From the NCBI GenBank assembly GCA_024336345.1, contig JANFOG010000016.1, forward strand, positions 682,001-746,000: DNA of 64,000 nt. The letters run 5' to 3'. Shown here piece by piece: positions 34,148 through 45,211 of the stretch. Origin of the DNA: Mariannaea sp. PMI_226. Lineage: Eukaryota > Ascomycota > Sordariomycetes > Hypocreales > Nectriaceae. The translations under genes and the position numbers were made by a program. Below the pieces are notes generated by a model, which was not told the DNA's origin, did not search any database, and worked only from the letters and a program-made list of their open reading frames with translations. The first letter of the stretch is position 1; every line of letters begins with the position of its first letter.

Positions 34148-35187
34148 ATGTCCCAAGAAGGTCAACAATTCCAGCCGGTGAAGGAGAAGCAGGCCCAGAA
34201 TTTACCAGGGTAGAGAAAGGCACTACATCATTTACGATAGATGACCTTATTGATTGTCAACAGCTTGGAAAAGAATATGAAACCTTCGAGCGAACCCACA
34301 AAGCTTGAAAGCAAAGGTGGGCTTGTCGAGTATAAGCCTGCAGAGAAGCTGAAGGGAAACAAAGCTTTGATTACGGGAGGAGAGTAAGGTTACCCCGATT
34401 TATATTCTTGAAAAAATATCTTACCACTATTAGCTCTGGAATTGGTCGCTCCGTCGCGGTGTTGTTCGCTCGTGAGGGATCGGATGTAAGCATTGTCTAT
34501 TTGCCAGAGGAGCAAGAGGATGCCGAAGAGACCAAAAGGCTTGTCGAAAAAGAAGGTCGCGAGTGCCTTTTGATTGCAGGCAATCTTATGGAAAATGAGA
34601 CTTGTCACGAAGCCGTTGACAAACACGTTGAGAAGTTTGGCATGATCCATGTCCTGGTGAACAACGCCTCGAAACAGATGATGTGCGATGATATCACGAA
34701 TATCAGCATGGATGATGTGGAGAGTACTTTCCGCAGCAATATCATACAGATGATTGCTATGACCAAATATGCCGTTCCCCATATGGAAAAAGGGGGCTCG
34801 TAAGGGTATCCATTCCTACGACTGTTATGACTTATCTAATACTCTGACAGGATCATCAACGTTACTTCCACGGTCGCGTTCCGTGGCACAGCGAGCATGG
34901 TAGACTATTCTGCGACAAAGGGTGCAATTATGTCATTCACTAGGTCTCTTGCTAAGCAGCTCTCCAAGAAGGGTATTCGAGTCAACGCTGTCGCGCCTGG
35001 CCCAGTGCATACTCCCCTTCAACCAGCCTCCCGGCCTGCGGAGCAAATGGAGGGTTTCGGTAAAGGCTCTACCATCGGTAGACCAGGTCAACCAAGTGAA
35101 GTTGCACCAAGTTTTGTTTTCTTAGCATGTAAAGATTCGGAGCTGTTTTACGGACAGGTGCTTCACGCGTATCCATATGGCGACTGA
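34148..35187 (+). CDS. Short-chain dehydrogenase/reductase
   Basis: Four exons, 34148-34209, 34264-34383, 34434-34799 and 34851-35187, give 294 aa; introns are 50-54 nt. The N-terminal extension (LEKNMKPSSEP ... EYKPAEKLKG) is typical of the YhxC/glucose-ribitol dehydrogenase-like SDR subgroup. Splicing creates the cofactor motif TGGDSGIGRSVA. NNAS follows, then the catalytic set Ser189, Tyr202 and Lys206 (YSATK). The C-terminus is slightly divergent: FYGQVLHAYPYGD instead of the more usual Y-TGQ-LH-NGG. It is an NAD(P)-dependent oxidoreductase of the cytosol; substrate unknown. The first start codon, at 34148, gives a hydrophilic leader usual for this subgroup. Confidence 0.88.
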
Positions 35188-36568
35188 GTGGGTTCTATTC
35201 GTTGTTAATACTGTTTGCTCATTGACACAATTTTGAAATAAATAAAGATGGCGTTTGACTGCACAGTAACTATATAAGCCTTGCAATTTTATCAGTTCTT
35301 AATTAATTCCTCACGTATCTCTTCGAGAACCCTACCTCCTGTTCAACTAATCCTACTTCCGAGCCTTTCATGTGCATGTGTAAGTGCAAGTGAGATTCTA
35401 TCTTTTTCCCATTTACCTCTTATTTATAAACTTTTTTAATTTATTTATTATTGATCTCTGTCCACTAAGTATAAGAAAGGTTATTACTACTAGTAATTCT
35501 CTTTTCATTACGTCAAAGAGAGAAGTTTTGATAAGACTAGACCTATAGCTCTGATATTGCTTGTGGCAGGGGGTCGATTTACGAGCAGTCTGGTGGTATA
35601 GACGCGCATAATAACAGTTTGAATGGAAAGTAATTTCTGTGGTTATGATGTTACAATGCGTCATAATGGTCTTCCCCATATAAATGAATAAAGGCTGGTC
35701 AAGTTCACTTTGGCATCCAACTTATCGACATAAGACTATAACATTCATTCCAGGCTATGGGTCTTGTTGTTAAAATACTCTATACGGACTGGGCCTTACA
35801 TCGGAGGAAGAATACATGCAACAGTCAAAGATAATTGACATCATTTCAGAAAGACGCCTCGTGAGGCATCTCACGGTTAAGCTCTCGCCGCCGATGCGGT
35901 GTCGTCAGTGGCAAAGTAAAGTGGAATTGGTTGCTGCCTATCACCTGCACAGTACCTGGATTGGGTAGAAATATGCCGTATTTCCACGCGGGGCCTCATG
36001 AACGAAGTTGATCACTTGCTCGCTGTTCTTCTCTATGCGCATTGCGTTTCTGAGACAAGTGCACGGCTCTCTTTTTGTTTTCTGGAGAATCGGAGAAGTT
36101 TCCTTTTTTGCGAGAACCAACTGCATCAACAAAATATATAACTATACAACATACTATGACATGATCCATCTATCAAGCTCTGTAGAGGAAGGATGGCATT
36201 GTAAGCTGCTCCATAATGACGCATGCTGATGGCTGAGCAGCAGTCCTTTTTCACAGCCATGTCTTTTGGGATCCCTCACCTTTTCCCCATGGCCTAGCCT
36301 AGGTATGCATGGCGCTAAAGATATCGCGGGGTGATCGACAGTTTCTATCCAGAAACAGTAAGTCTCATGGTCGCATTTTCACACAGGTATCTCGCGGGGA
36401 GCGCAATGGGGGCTCGTATTTCAACGTGCATTTTGATCAGCTGAACGCAAATCTCAGACCAGCCGAGACTATAAAATTAAGCATCGCTGTCTCCAAGTCC
36501 CAACCAAGTATCGATTCACAAACACTTAGATTCAGTTCTATCTTCTGGGCTTCCATTCAAGATCCAAA
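35188..36568. other. AT-rich spacer
   Basis: No gene recognised. A TATA box (tataaaat, 36470-36477) about 92 bp before the start of the small secreted gene marks its promoter. Confidence 0.5.
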
Positions 36569-36974
36569 ATGCAATTTAAAGCCATCTTTTCTTCTACTGC
36601 TATTTTGATCACTGTTACATCTGCCGCAGCTATCGTTAAAGACCCCCACATCTCCGACTTCAGGCTTTACGGAGTGACTGGATGTTCAGCGCAGAATGAG
36701 GGGGTCTGGACAGTCCTCCACTCTGATCTCAATAAGTGTACTGGTTTCAATGGGGAGAGTGTAGGATCTGTGAGCTTGACAGATATTAACAAGGGGTGCA
36801 AGTGTATGCTTTTCTACCATCCCCTCTAACGACGAATCTTTTTGGAAGGCTAACTGCGATAAACTAGTTTGGGTCTTTTCTGATGAGAAATGCTGTAAAG
36901 GTGAGACCAGGGTGCACGAGGGCAAATGCGCCAATGCGAGTAAACGATGGAGGAGCTGGATCTTAAAGTGTTAG
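36569..36974 (+). CDS. Small cysteine-rich secreted protein (effector candidate)
   Basis: Two exons, 36569-36803 and 36868-36974, give 113 aa. The intron has donor GTATGC, a GCTAAC branch site and acceptor CTAG. A signal peptide covers about residues 1-20 (FSSTAILITVTSAAA). The mature part has seven cysteines in all, with pattern VTGCSAQN, NKCTGFNG, GCKFWVFSDEKCC, GKCAN and a terminal LKC. The splice choice matters: the more obvious donor one codon earlier (GTGTAT) with the acceptor at 36848 gives a stop within a few codons. The chosen pair yields a smooth GCKFWVFSDEKC motif, as in other small fungal secreted proteins. No family is recognised, and a role at the cell surface or in host or microbe interaction is only inferred from size, secretion and cysteine content. 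Confidence 0.68.
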
Positions 36975-37616
36975 ACATTGCATACTTGGGCTCTCGCAGG
37001 GCTCTCGAAGATATCGGATACGAACTACATCAGAGTTTCAGGTTTGAAGAGTTAATATTATGTCCGTTCCCCGCGTGTTTCATAGGGAATTTTTTCGCAC
37101 TATGGTTTCCATCAAGGGTGTTCTGTTTTGTGTGCTCGAGAAGCTTGTTGTGCCTATTTTTGTTACACATTTCGTGGATTATGAAGCGGTGAGTTGGGTT
37201 TCTCATGAAGACGGCCTGAGGCTGTCTCGGCCGTGGGGACCAGCATGGAACAGCGGTCAGATGGAACGGTTGTGGCGGTATAAAACGTTGAGATTATGAT
37301 AACCAATGCATTAATGTTCTATCTAAATTAGTTAATTGTCTGCTTCAGATAATAAATACTTTTTTTCAGCGTTATGTTTGGGACTTGCTTGCCAACGGGA
37401 TCGTGGTGCTTTGTCCGGATGGTCACATGATCGGAGGTTAGAAAAAGCCGCCAGGACTTCGGTCCCGAAGGATCCTTGTCTGGACTGTATAAAACCCGAG
37501 CACTCCTTACAACCTGCAGTCATTGCTAAGAAGGCGGCACAAATTGACGCGAAATCCCTTGCCAGGATTTTAAGAGATTTCATTGAAAAGCAGGTATTGG
37601 GCTTGGTTCACTGAGC
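36975..37616. other. Spacer upstream of a Zn2Cys6 gene
   Basis: Contains the promoter of the transcription factor at 37617. An open frame at 37336-37614 has no motifs and ends at the factor's start, so it is probably chance. Confidence 0.45.
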
Positions 37617-39934
37617 ATGTCACAGACACCGGCGTCCACCACTTCGCCTGCATGCACCGATGTCTCAAGAAATAAACGAGTTCTTGCATGCGTTCTTTGC
37701 CACCAACGCAAGATAAGATGTGAGCGTAAGTTCCCATGCTCAAATTGCGCCAGGTCTGGTGTGCAATGTGTGCCATCAACCGATAATCCACGACCACGGA
37801 GACGCCGGTTCCCAGAGCGTGCACTTCTCGACCGCCTTCGCAAGTATGAGAATCTTCTCCACCAAAACAATGTCGAATTCGAGCCGCTACATAAAGATTC
37901 ATCTGCTACAAGAGAACTACTTATTGGGGCAGGGGCTTGCAATTCAGATGATGATCTCTCAGACGTCACTGGGGCAAATAATTCTCCAGTTCCGGCAGAT
38001 TCAAGATCAGCCATGCTGCACACTGCCACTGCAAAGTAAGTTTTTCACACAATGCTTTGGCAAACTTGCTAATTCATCCAGAGACTTCTGGCACGCAATG
38101 GATAATGTGGTATGGCGCCGTCCCCTTCATGTCTCATGTTATACATCACTAACTTGAATCCGCAGTTTCGAGATTCGGAAGCCCATGACGCTACCGCTGA
38201 GAACCAGAAACGAGAGGCAGCAGTGATAGAGGCGTGGGATATGCTGTATAAGAACAGTGATCAGCTACTCCTTGGCTCTCGGAAGACAGCGATTGACCTA
38301 TCGACATTACAGCCTCAACCGGCCCATATATTTAGGCTGTGGCAGATTTACTTAGACAATGTCAACCCATTGCTCAAGGTCACCCACACTCCTACCTTGC
38401 AGTCACGAGTTATCCAAGCCATGAGCGATGTGACAAAAATTGATGCTAGCTTGGAGGCTCTCATGTTTGGCATATATTGTATGTCAATCTTGAGCCTTCC
38501 AGAGTCTGAGTGCCAGTCCATATTCGGTTTTTCGAAAGACCACCTGCTGGCAAGATACCAGTTCGCCTGCCAGCAAGCCTTGCTCAACCATGGGTACTTA
38601 CGTTCTAACAACCTCGATTCATTAACTGCTCTCTACCTATATTTGGTATGTGTATATTTACTAGGCGTATCCGCCATCTTTGCTCACGATGCTAGGTATC
38701 CTTTAGCTTGAGTACCGATCCTCGTTCTCTGTCTTCTATGCTTGGGATTGCGGTTCGTATAGCCCGGCGCATGGGTATTCATAGCGAGGCAGCCAACACC
38801 AAGTTTTCCATTTTGGACAGTGAACTACGACGAAGGCTTTGGTGGTCTCTTGTACTTTTTGATACCCGAGTTACCGAGAAGGCTGACCACAAGTCGGCGG
38901 AACTCAGTCCGACTTGGGACTGCAAGCTTCCGTCGAACATATACGACTCTGATCTCTGGCCTGAAATGAAAGACGCTCCAAGAGAAGAGACCAAATCAAC
39001 AGAGGCTGTATTTGCTGTCGTGCGATATGAGATTGCCAATTTTATGCGTCACGCTCCTTTTTACCTTGATTTTTCAAATCCGGCCTTGAAATCGATTGCA
39101 AGAAACACTGCAACTTCTGAGGGGAGTACAGTGCTCGCCTTGGAACGGACCATTGAAGACAAATATCTAAAATTCTGTGATCCGGAAAACCCGCTTCACT
39201 TCATGACAATGTGGAAAACCCGGGCGCAACTGGCGCAACTGAAGTTACTGGAACATTATTCCAGCTGTTTCAGTTCTCCCGCCACGATAACCGAGTCCCA
39301 AAGCGATGCGCTCATCGGCTACGCATTTCAAATGCTTCAGAGCGACACTAAGCTCACAGCCTCTCCACTTACCAAAGGATATCATTGGATGCTTCGACTT
39401 TATTTTCCACTTCCTGCATATCTTCACATTTTTCAAGACCTCAGGCGGCGACCTTTCAGCAATCTTGCTAGTCAAGCTTGGGAGATTGTCAGCGAAAGCC
39501 ACCAGGCTAGATTTGAAGCCGAAGGGTCTCGCGAAACACCTTACAATCCCCTTTATAAATTCTTCGTCAGCATTGTCCTTCAGGCATGGGAAGCCCGTTC
39601 TGTTGTTTTGGAGCAACGGGGTGAGCCCTTCTCGGTCCCAGGAATTGTGGCTGATATTAAAAGGAGAACGGCCAATCTATCGCTAGATGGTCACTTGAGC
39701 AACACAAGCGAGTCTGAAAATTCCACGGGGCTGGTCATGAATAACCTGGATATGTCATTACAGATGGAATTCGACACTCATGGTTTCTTTTACGGCATGA
39801 ATTGGCCGGATTTTCGGGGGGAAGCGTCTGAAGATGCACATGCGAATCTGTCTGCCCAGTCTTCTCTTCGTCGTGGAGAAACAGGGCAGACCTGGGGTGA
39901 AAGGAACTGGTATATGCAGGGGTCGAATAGTTGA
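37617..39934 (+). CDS. Zn2Cys6 transcription factor with fungal-specific domain
   Basis: Four exons, 37617-38035, 38082-38109 (28 nt), 38166-38645 and 38696-39934, give 721 aa. The zinc cluster is CVLCHQRKIRC ... CSNCARSGVQC at about 26-52, followed by the basic stretch RPRRRRFPERALLDRLRKYE, a typical linker-dimerisation element. The Fungal_trans (PF04082) core spans the last two exons, with SMLGIAVRIARRMGIH and LRRRLWWSLVLFDTRVTEKA as its most conserved parts. The 28-nt exon is supported by frame continuity on both sides and a CACTAAC branch site in the following intron. It is a nuclear activator or repressor; its targets are unknown and no metabolic gene is adjacent. Confidence 0.88.
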
Positions 39935-40793
39935 AAGTTGTATCTGGGGCCTTGTTAGCAAATCTTGTAGGACAACATTCTCGGCTTTCTTGCAAGTAAA
40001 CCAGGATATGCAGAGGCATAGGGGAAGCAGAGTGTGTAGAATACCCCCTAAGCGGCGGCAACATTACAGCGGAGGGACTGAATAGCTACACCGTTACAGA
40101 TCATGCAGTTATTTCTTCCGGAATTGCAATGACACGATCTCCTATCTGTGATACTCAGTTGGGCTCTGAGTAAAAGTAGCACTGGCTGTGACTGTAACCA
40201 CTGTGCGCGATGTTCTCACTTCATGTGCCAGCGATGTAATAGTTGTAGTAGTCAAGACTCGTCCTAGTAAAGCCAAGTTCCCAAGCATAATTTGAGCAAG
40301 CGCCATCCTAGTAATATTGATGTTATGCAGACTTACCATAGTACTATCTAATTCAACTCAACTCAATGAGTACCTACTGTACCTATAAATAACATGATAT
40401 TGTTGAAATCTGGCCAAGGGAATACACAACCCAGCAGTGCGTTCCGGTACACCTGGCAGCCGCAATGCTGAATGATATCTCGAGAGACAATTCTCCATTG
40501 AAAGCTACCAGTACAAGGAGAATTATGTCTTGATTGTTAAGCAGTTCTTGATTTCTTGTTCCCCCTTGTGCAACTCACTAAACATAATGATATTGTGCGC
40601 TGCCTGCACAATTGTGGAGAAATGTTTCTGTGAATGAGTTGTGGCCAATAGGCGCTAAAGTAGCTGAGGCTCGGCGGCTTTTTTTTTCCTGTCGCGGGGT
40701 AGACTAACTCATCTGTGCCAAGCACATTCCGCACACCATCACTACTTCACCAAGAAGCCATAGCAAAGCTGTGAATCGATCGGTCGCATCAGG
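39935..40793. other. Spacer
   Basis: 3' end of the transcription factor and promoter of the eIF2D gene. A CCAAT box lies near 40644-40648. No gene recognised. Confidence 0.45.
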
Positions 40794-42716
40794 ATGTTCA
40801 AAAAGAAACCTGAAATCAAGAATCTCTCGCCACTTCGATCCTCTGATCGTCGCAAATTGGCAGACCAGATCATACGCGACTATCAGATCCCCGTACCTGA
40901 GCCATCTGGAGATGATGCGTCATCAAGCCTGCAGTCGGGGTTGGCTTCAGTTCGCAACTCTCTTCTTCCAGAAGTTACCTCTTCTGCTCGTTTCACTACA
41001 TTGACAGGCCCAAATTCCGTCCTGGTCACTGGCACGGTCTATGTTGGCGCACACCTAGACAAAGATGAGAGGATACTTTGGTTCCAGCATGGAAAAAACC
41101 CAAAATTGATACCGACCGTTTATACACTTTGGCATAACCCCAATATTGTGCCGCTGCTTCACACTCCCGACTTTGTGGTAGAAGAAAAACTAACGGCTGG
41201 TTCGGACTTGATGATCCCTGGCCTAGTAAAGGCACAAAACGTCACATGGGATGCAAGAGCAAAGGCGGGCTCCATCGTCGCAGTTGCTGGCATACGCAAA
41301 GATACAGTCCCCTTATGGATAGGAACTTGTCAAGTAGACCTTTGCAATTTGGGAGACGATGTCCGGGGACAGAAAGGTGTCGCCGTAAAAGGCTTGCACT
41401 GGGCCGGAGACGAGTGCTGGAATTGGAAAGCACTTGGGCATGGTGGCCAGCAGCCACCAGAAAGTTTGGAAGAGTGGAAAGGGCTAACTGCGCATCTAAC
41501 TGCAGCGGTTGACCAAGTCTCTTTAGATCATGAAAAGGACGAGGAAGGCCAGGAAGGAAACGATGAGTTACCTTTGGATAATGGTAGCCCGGGGGCACAT
41601 GGGACCGAAACCAACAAGGAGTCAAATGTGCTTGATGAACGGGAGGAACAAGAGCCATCTACCAAGGAGGTCGATGCAGCATTCCAGCAAGCCTTCCTTT
41701 ACGCTATTCACCAATCCAGAACAGGCAAAACGGGACGATTGGACTTCCCGATTCAGCCATCATTTCTCATATCAAATATGATCCAACCATATCTCATATC
41801 TCAGTCTCAACACTTCTACACAATTAAGAAGACGTCATGGAAAAATGCCAAGAAATTCATCAAGCATCTGGATAAAAGTGGCTTAGTAAAATCGAAGGAT
41901 CGAAACGGCGGCGAGACGGTCATTCTAGACATCAACTTTGATGACGAGCGAGTCGTGGGTTTCAGGCCTTACAATTTGCCAAAACCGAAAGCGACTGGCT
42001 TAGGAGTAGGCAGCAGCAAGGAAAACCCCAGCGAAAAAGCCTCGTCGTCCAGCGACCCGTCTGAGGGACAAAAACTCACGATCCAGATCATATATCGTGC
42101 ATCTCCGAAACTAGTACCCACACTGTTACCTTCCAAAACCGAATTCTACAGCGCGCAGCAGATCTCCGCTGCCTTGAAGCTATACATTGAACAACATCCA
42201 GATCTGGGAGGCCATGGTGCGTCAGTCATAAAGCTAGACCCTTTCTTGGCGAATAACATCCTGGGATCCAAACCGACTGCAGAAGACGATAGGATTCTTG
42301 CAATGGGGCGTATATCTCGGAGCGCACTGCAGAAGCGTGTATTAGATGACAATCACCTCTGTCAACCTTATTATACGGTCATGCGAGGCGGCGCCACATT
42401 GGAACACAAACCTAGGGCAGGACTCCCTCCCCGCGTTCACATCACAATCGAGAAAAGGACTGGCACAAAGGTTGTTACTAAGATCTCTAATCTCGAACCG
42501 TTCTCGATAGATCCACAAATGCTGGTGCCTGAGCTACAGAAGAAGTGTGCCGGTTCGGCAAGCGTTGGACAAGTCAGTGGGGCCAAACCTGGTCTGATGG
42601 AGGTCGTCGTGCAGGGAGATCAGCGGAAAATATTGGTTTCGGATATTTTGCCCAGCAGGGGGATTGATTCCAAATGGGTAGAAATAACAGACAAGACAAA
42701 ACCAAAGAAAAAGTGA
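40794..42716 (+). CDS. TMA64: Translation factor eIF2D / Tma64
   Basis: Single exon, 640 aa, close to the usual length. The N-terminus MFKKKPEIKNLSPLRSSDRR is the conserved start of eIF2D. A PUA domain follows (about 70-180, VLVTGTVYVGAHLDKDERIL), then an acidic linker, a winged-helix part (about 300-370, TIKKTSWKNAKKFIKHLDKS), a SWIB/MDM2 domain (about 440-520) and a C-terminal SUI1/eIF1-like domain (about 545-635, KRTGTKVVTKISNLEPFSID). Tma64 works on cytosolic 40S subunits, promoting recycling of deacylated tRNA and mRNA after termination and, in vitro, delivery of initiator tRNA. It is a conserved housekeeping gene. Confidence 0.95.
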   Translation: MFKKKPEIKNLSPLRSSDRRKLADQIIRDYQIPVPEPSGDDASSSLQSGLASVRNSLLPEVTSSARFTTLTGPNSVLVTGTVYVGAHLDKDERILWFQHGKNPKLIPTVYTLWHNPNIVPLLHTPDFVVEEKLTAGSDLMIPGLVKAQNVTWDARAKAGSIVAVAGIRKDTVPLWIGTCQVDLCNLGDDVRGQKGVAVKGLHWAGDECWNWKALGHGGQQPPESLEEWKGLTAHLTAAVDQVSLDHEKDEEGQEGNDELPLDNGSPGAHGTETNKESNVLDEREEQEPSTKEVDAAFQQAFLYAIHQSRTGKTGRLDFPIQPSFLISNMIQPYLISQSQHFYTIKKTSWKNAKKFIKHLDKSGLVKSKDRNGGETVILDINFDDERVVGFRPYNLPKPKATGLGVGSSKENPSEKASSSSDPSEGQKLTIQIIYRASPKLVPTLLPSKTEFYSAQQISAALKLYIEQHPDLGGHGASVIKLDPFLANNILGSKPTAEDDRILAMGRISRSALQKRVLDDNHLCQPYYTVMRGGATLEHKPRAGLPPRVHITIEKRTGTKVVTKISNLEPFSIDPQMLVPELQKKCAGSASVGQVSGAKPGLMEVVVQGDQRKILVSDILPSRGIDSKWVEITDKTKPKKK

Positions 42717-43487
42717 GGGCCTAATGGTGGAACTGAGCATACTTCATGGAGAACCCGGTGTTTATGATATATGCCCACAAGAATTAACAGCCCTTTGTAT
42801 CTTCAAAATTTGGTTGTATTGAAAGATTGAAATGATTAGTATTTGAGATCCGAGCTTACTCAAGTACTAGGACTAAAATCTTATCATTCAAGGGCATCTC
42901 GAGTAATGGTTAACTTTTGTAGGTTGACGTATTGAACTTGGGGAGGCGGAGGAGGTCCAACAAGGCAAGGTCCAAAAGAATATCAGTATCAACCACGGCA
43001 CATTACTACACAGATCCATCGTAAATTATGGTCTCAACTTCAACTTACTGAGGATTCATAAATCTATTTGCACTGCGAGTCCATTGACCTGATTTGGCTG
43101 AGAGGAAAAGATCTGCTCGATTCAGCGGCGAAGAACACGTACATATTGAAGCTTGCATACCGAAAGGATAGCCTGTTAGGTCAACAGGGCCTGATGAACT
43201 AAAGGTGTCCGATCTAGGTGAATGACTCCCAAGTGTATGACAAGCACCCGCCGGAATCGAAATGTTCGAAACTAGATGATATTCAAGGTATTTCTAAGTC
43301 TTTTCCTCGGCTCACATCACAGCTGCATGATGAAACGTGTAGAAACTAGCTGATGGAATCGCAAGCGCCCCAACAAGATGGAGTGGGAGAGAGGGAAATG
43401 CATCAAAAATTCCACACGCCTGCTCTATTTCAAATGCTATACTCGATAAGATATTGATTAATCCTTGAACCCAATCGGACTTTAGTC
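42717..43487. other. Convergent 3' spacer
   Basis: Between eIF2D (plus) and aldehyde dehydrogenase (minus). No ORF or repeat of note. Confidence 0.5.
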
Positions 43488-45211
43488 TTATTTCTTTAGA
43501 TAGACTGTTTGCGTATTGCAGAACGCAAGAAGTCCGCCCATGCCTAGTTCCAGACCTACACCGCTCTCCTTATGCCCGCCATAAGGAATATGAGGTTGCA
43601 GAGCGAAGTGATTGTTGACCCAAACGGAGCCTGCCTCAAGCTGGCCAGCCATGCGACTTGCCTGGTCCAAATCGTTGGACCAGACTGATGCGCCGAGACC
43701 CATCCTGGTACCGTTGGCTCGAGAAAGCACGTCGGCTTCATCCTTCCAAGTTAGTAGCGGGATGACAGGACCAAATGGTTCCTCAACGACAATACGACTA
43801 TCATCAGCCGGTGTGTCTATGATCGTGGGGTTGACAAAAAAGCCGGGTTTATCGTCAGCGTTTCCGCCAATTGCCACGTTATACTTCTTTTCCTCAATAT
43901 CTGCCAGAAAGCCCTTGACTCGATCAAATTGAGTCTTGTTCTGGACAGGACCCATAAAGACACCTTCTTCGTTGCCCTCGCCAACTTTGAGGGACTGGAC
44001 GTAGCTGACCATAGCATCACGGAATTCATCGTGGATATCCTCATGAACGTAGACACGCTTGATAGCGAGGCAAATTTGGCCTGAGTTGAGGAAGCAGAGG
44101 TGGGCAACCTTGAACATTGTCAGCTTTGAGAGACGATGATGACTAAGGGGAGGGCGACGCTATAAAATACACACCTTTTGAGCCGTTTCCACAATGTTCA
44201 CATCCTTGCAGATAATTGCAGGGTCGTTTCCACCAAGTTCGAGTGTGAGACGCTTCATGGTGTTGGCTGCGGACTTCATAATACTTTTTCCAACGGCAGT
44301 GGAGCCGGTGAAAGATATCTTCTCCGGACCGGGGTGAGAAGTCAGCCATGGGCCAAGGTTGTCGTCACCGCTGAGAACCTGGACAACACCAGGGGGGAAG
44401 CACTTTTGGGCAATCTCGCCAAGCTTAAGTCCAGTGTATGGAGTGAAAGGTGATGGCTTTATGATGATCGGGTTGCCAGCGAGCGTGGCAGGGCCAAGTT
44501 TACCACAGGCCAGGGACAGAGGGTAGTTCCAGGGAACAATACCAACAGAAAGACCAAGCGGTGTGTGGCGGCGGACGACCTTGGTGTCATTGTCCTCCTG
44601 AATCACCTCGTCCCCAAGCTCTAGAGCACCAAAGGCTTGAAGCCACCGGACGGCATCGCGAACCTCGCCCAAGGCTCTCATTTTCTGGAAGAGTTCACTT
44701 AGCTTAGCTTTCTTTATGGTTATTTTTTTTTTTTTTTTTTTTTTTGGGTTGGGGGGAAGGAGGGCCAAAAAAAACCACACAATAAAGTGACATATCCAAT
44801 GGGATTGCATGGGCATTTGGGGAAGATTGTTCAACCTACTGGCTTGCCTTGCTCCATAACAAGGAGCTTGGCGAGGTCCTCCTCATGTTCAATAATGGCG
44901 TCCACAAAGGCAAGCAAACATTTCTTGCGCTCCTCGAACGGAGTCTTGCTCCAGGTCTTGAACGCTTCTTTCCCGGAGTCTACTGCTTGGTCGACATCCT
45001 GTTGAGTGGAGACGGGCACAGGGGGGTTGGCTTGACCTGTGGCTGGGTTGACACCATGGCGCAATGTCTCGGTACTGGTAAGTTTGCCGTTGATCGAGTT
45101 GCGGAAATTACTGAGAATGTCGATTCCTGATGCACGACCTGCCTGGGCTGACATGAGCCTCCTGGACATGGCCGGGAATAAGGCGGCGGGTCTGAGTGTG
45201 CGGTACATCAT
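43488..45211 (-). CDS. NAD(P)-dependent aldehyde dehydrogenase
   Basis: Three exons, 44840-45211, 44175-44684 and 43488-44108, give 500 aa. The first intron (155 nt) carries a 23-bp homopolymer (T on the plus strand, 44723-44745). The donor GTAGGT and acceptor TTCCAG were preferred because the join GKP-KMRALGEV keeps the family's spacing. An alternative donor four bases further in (GTTGAA) joined to the AG at 44678 would also keep frame. Catalytic Glu273 (ELGGND) and Cys307 (FLNSGQIC) are intact, as are IVPWNYPL and the NAD-site FTGSTAVGKSI. The N-terminus (MMYRTLRPAALFPAMSRRLM) is basic and amphipathic, so mitochondrial import is possible. It oxidises an aldehyde to the acid; substrate unassigned. 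Confidence 0.92.
44723..44745. repeat. Poly-T tract inside an intron
   Basis: 23 consecutive T on the plus strand (A in the transcript), inside the first intron of the aldehyde dehydrogenase gene. Confidence 0.8.

Noticed and set aside
36849..36974. Reading the small secreted gene as a frameshifted pseudogene
   Set aside because: An alternative canonical intron (36804-36867, with GCTAAC branch site) gives a continuous cysteine-rich protein, so no frameshift is needed.
37336..37614. 92-residue ORF just upstream of the Zn2Cys6 gene
   Set aside because: No motif, stops before the start of the factor, most likely part of its promoter or 5' UTR.
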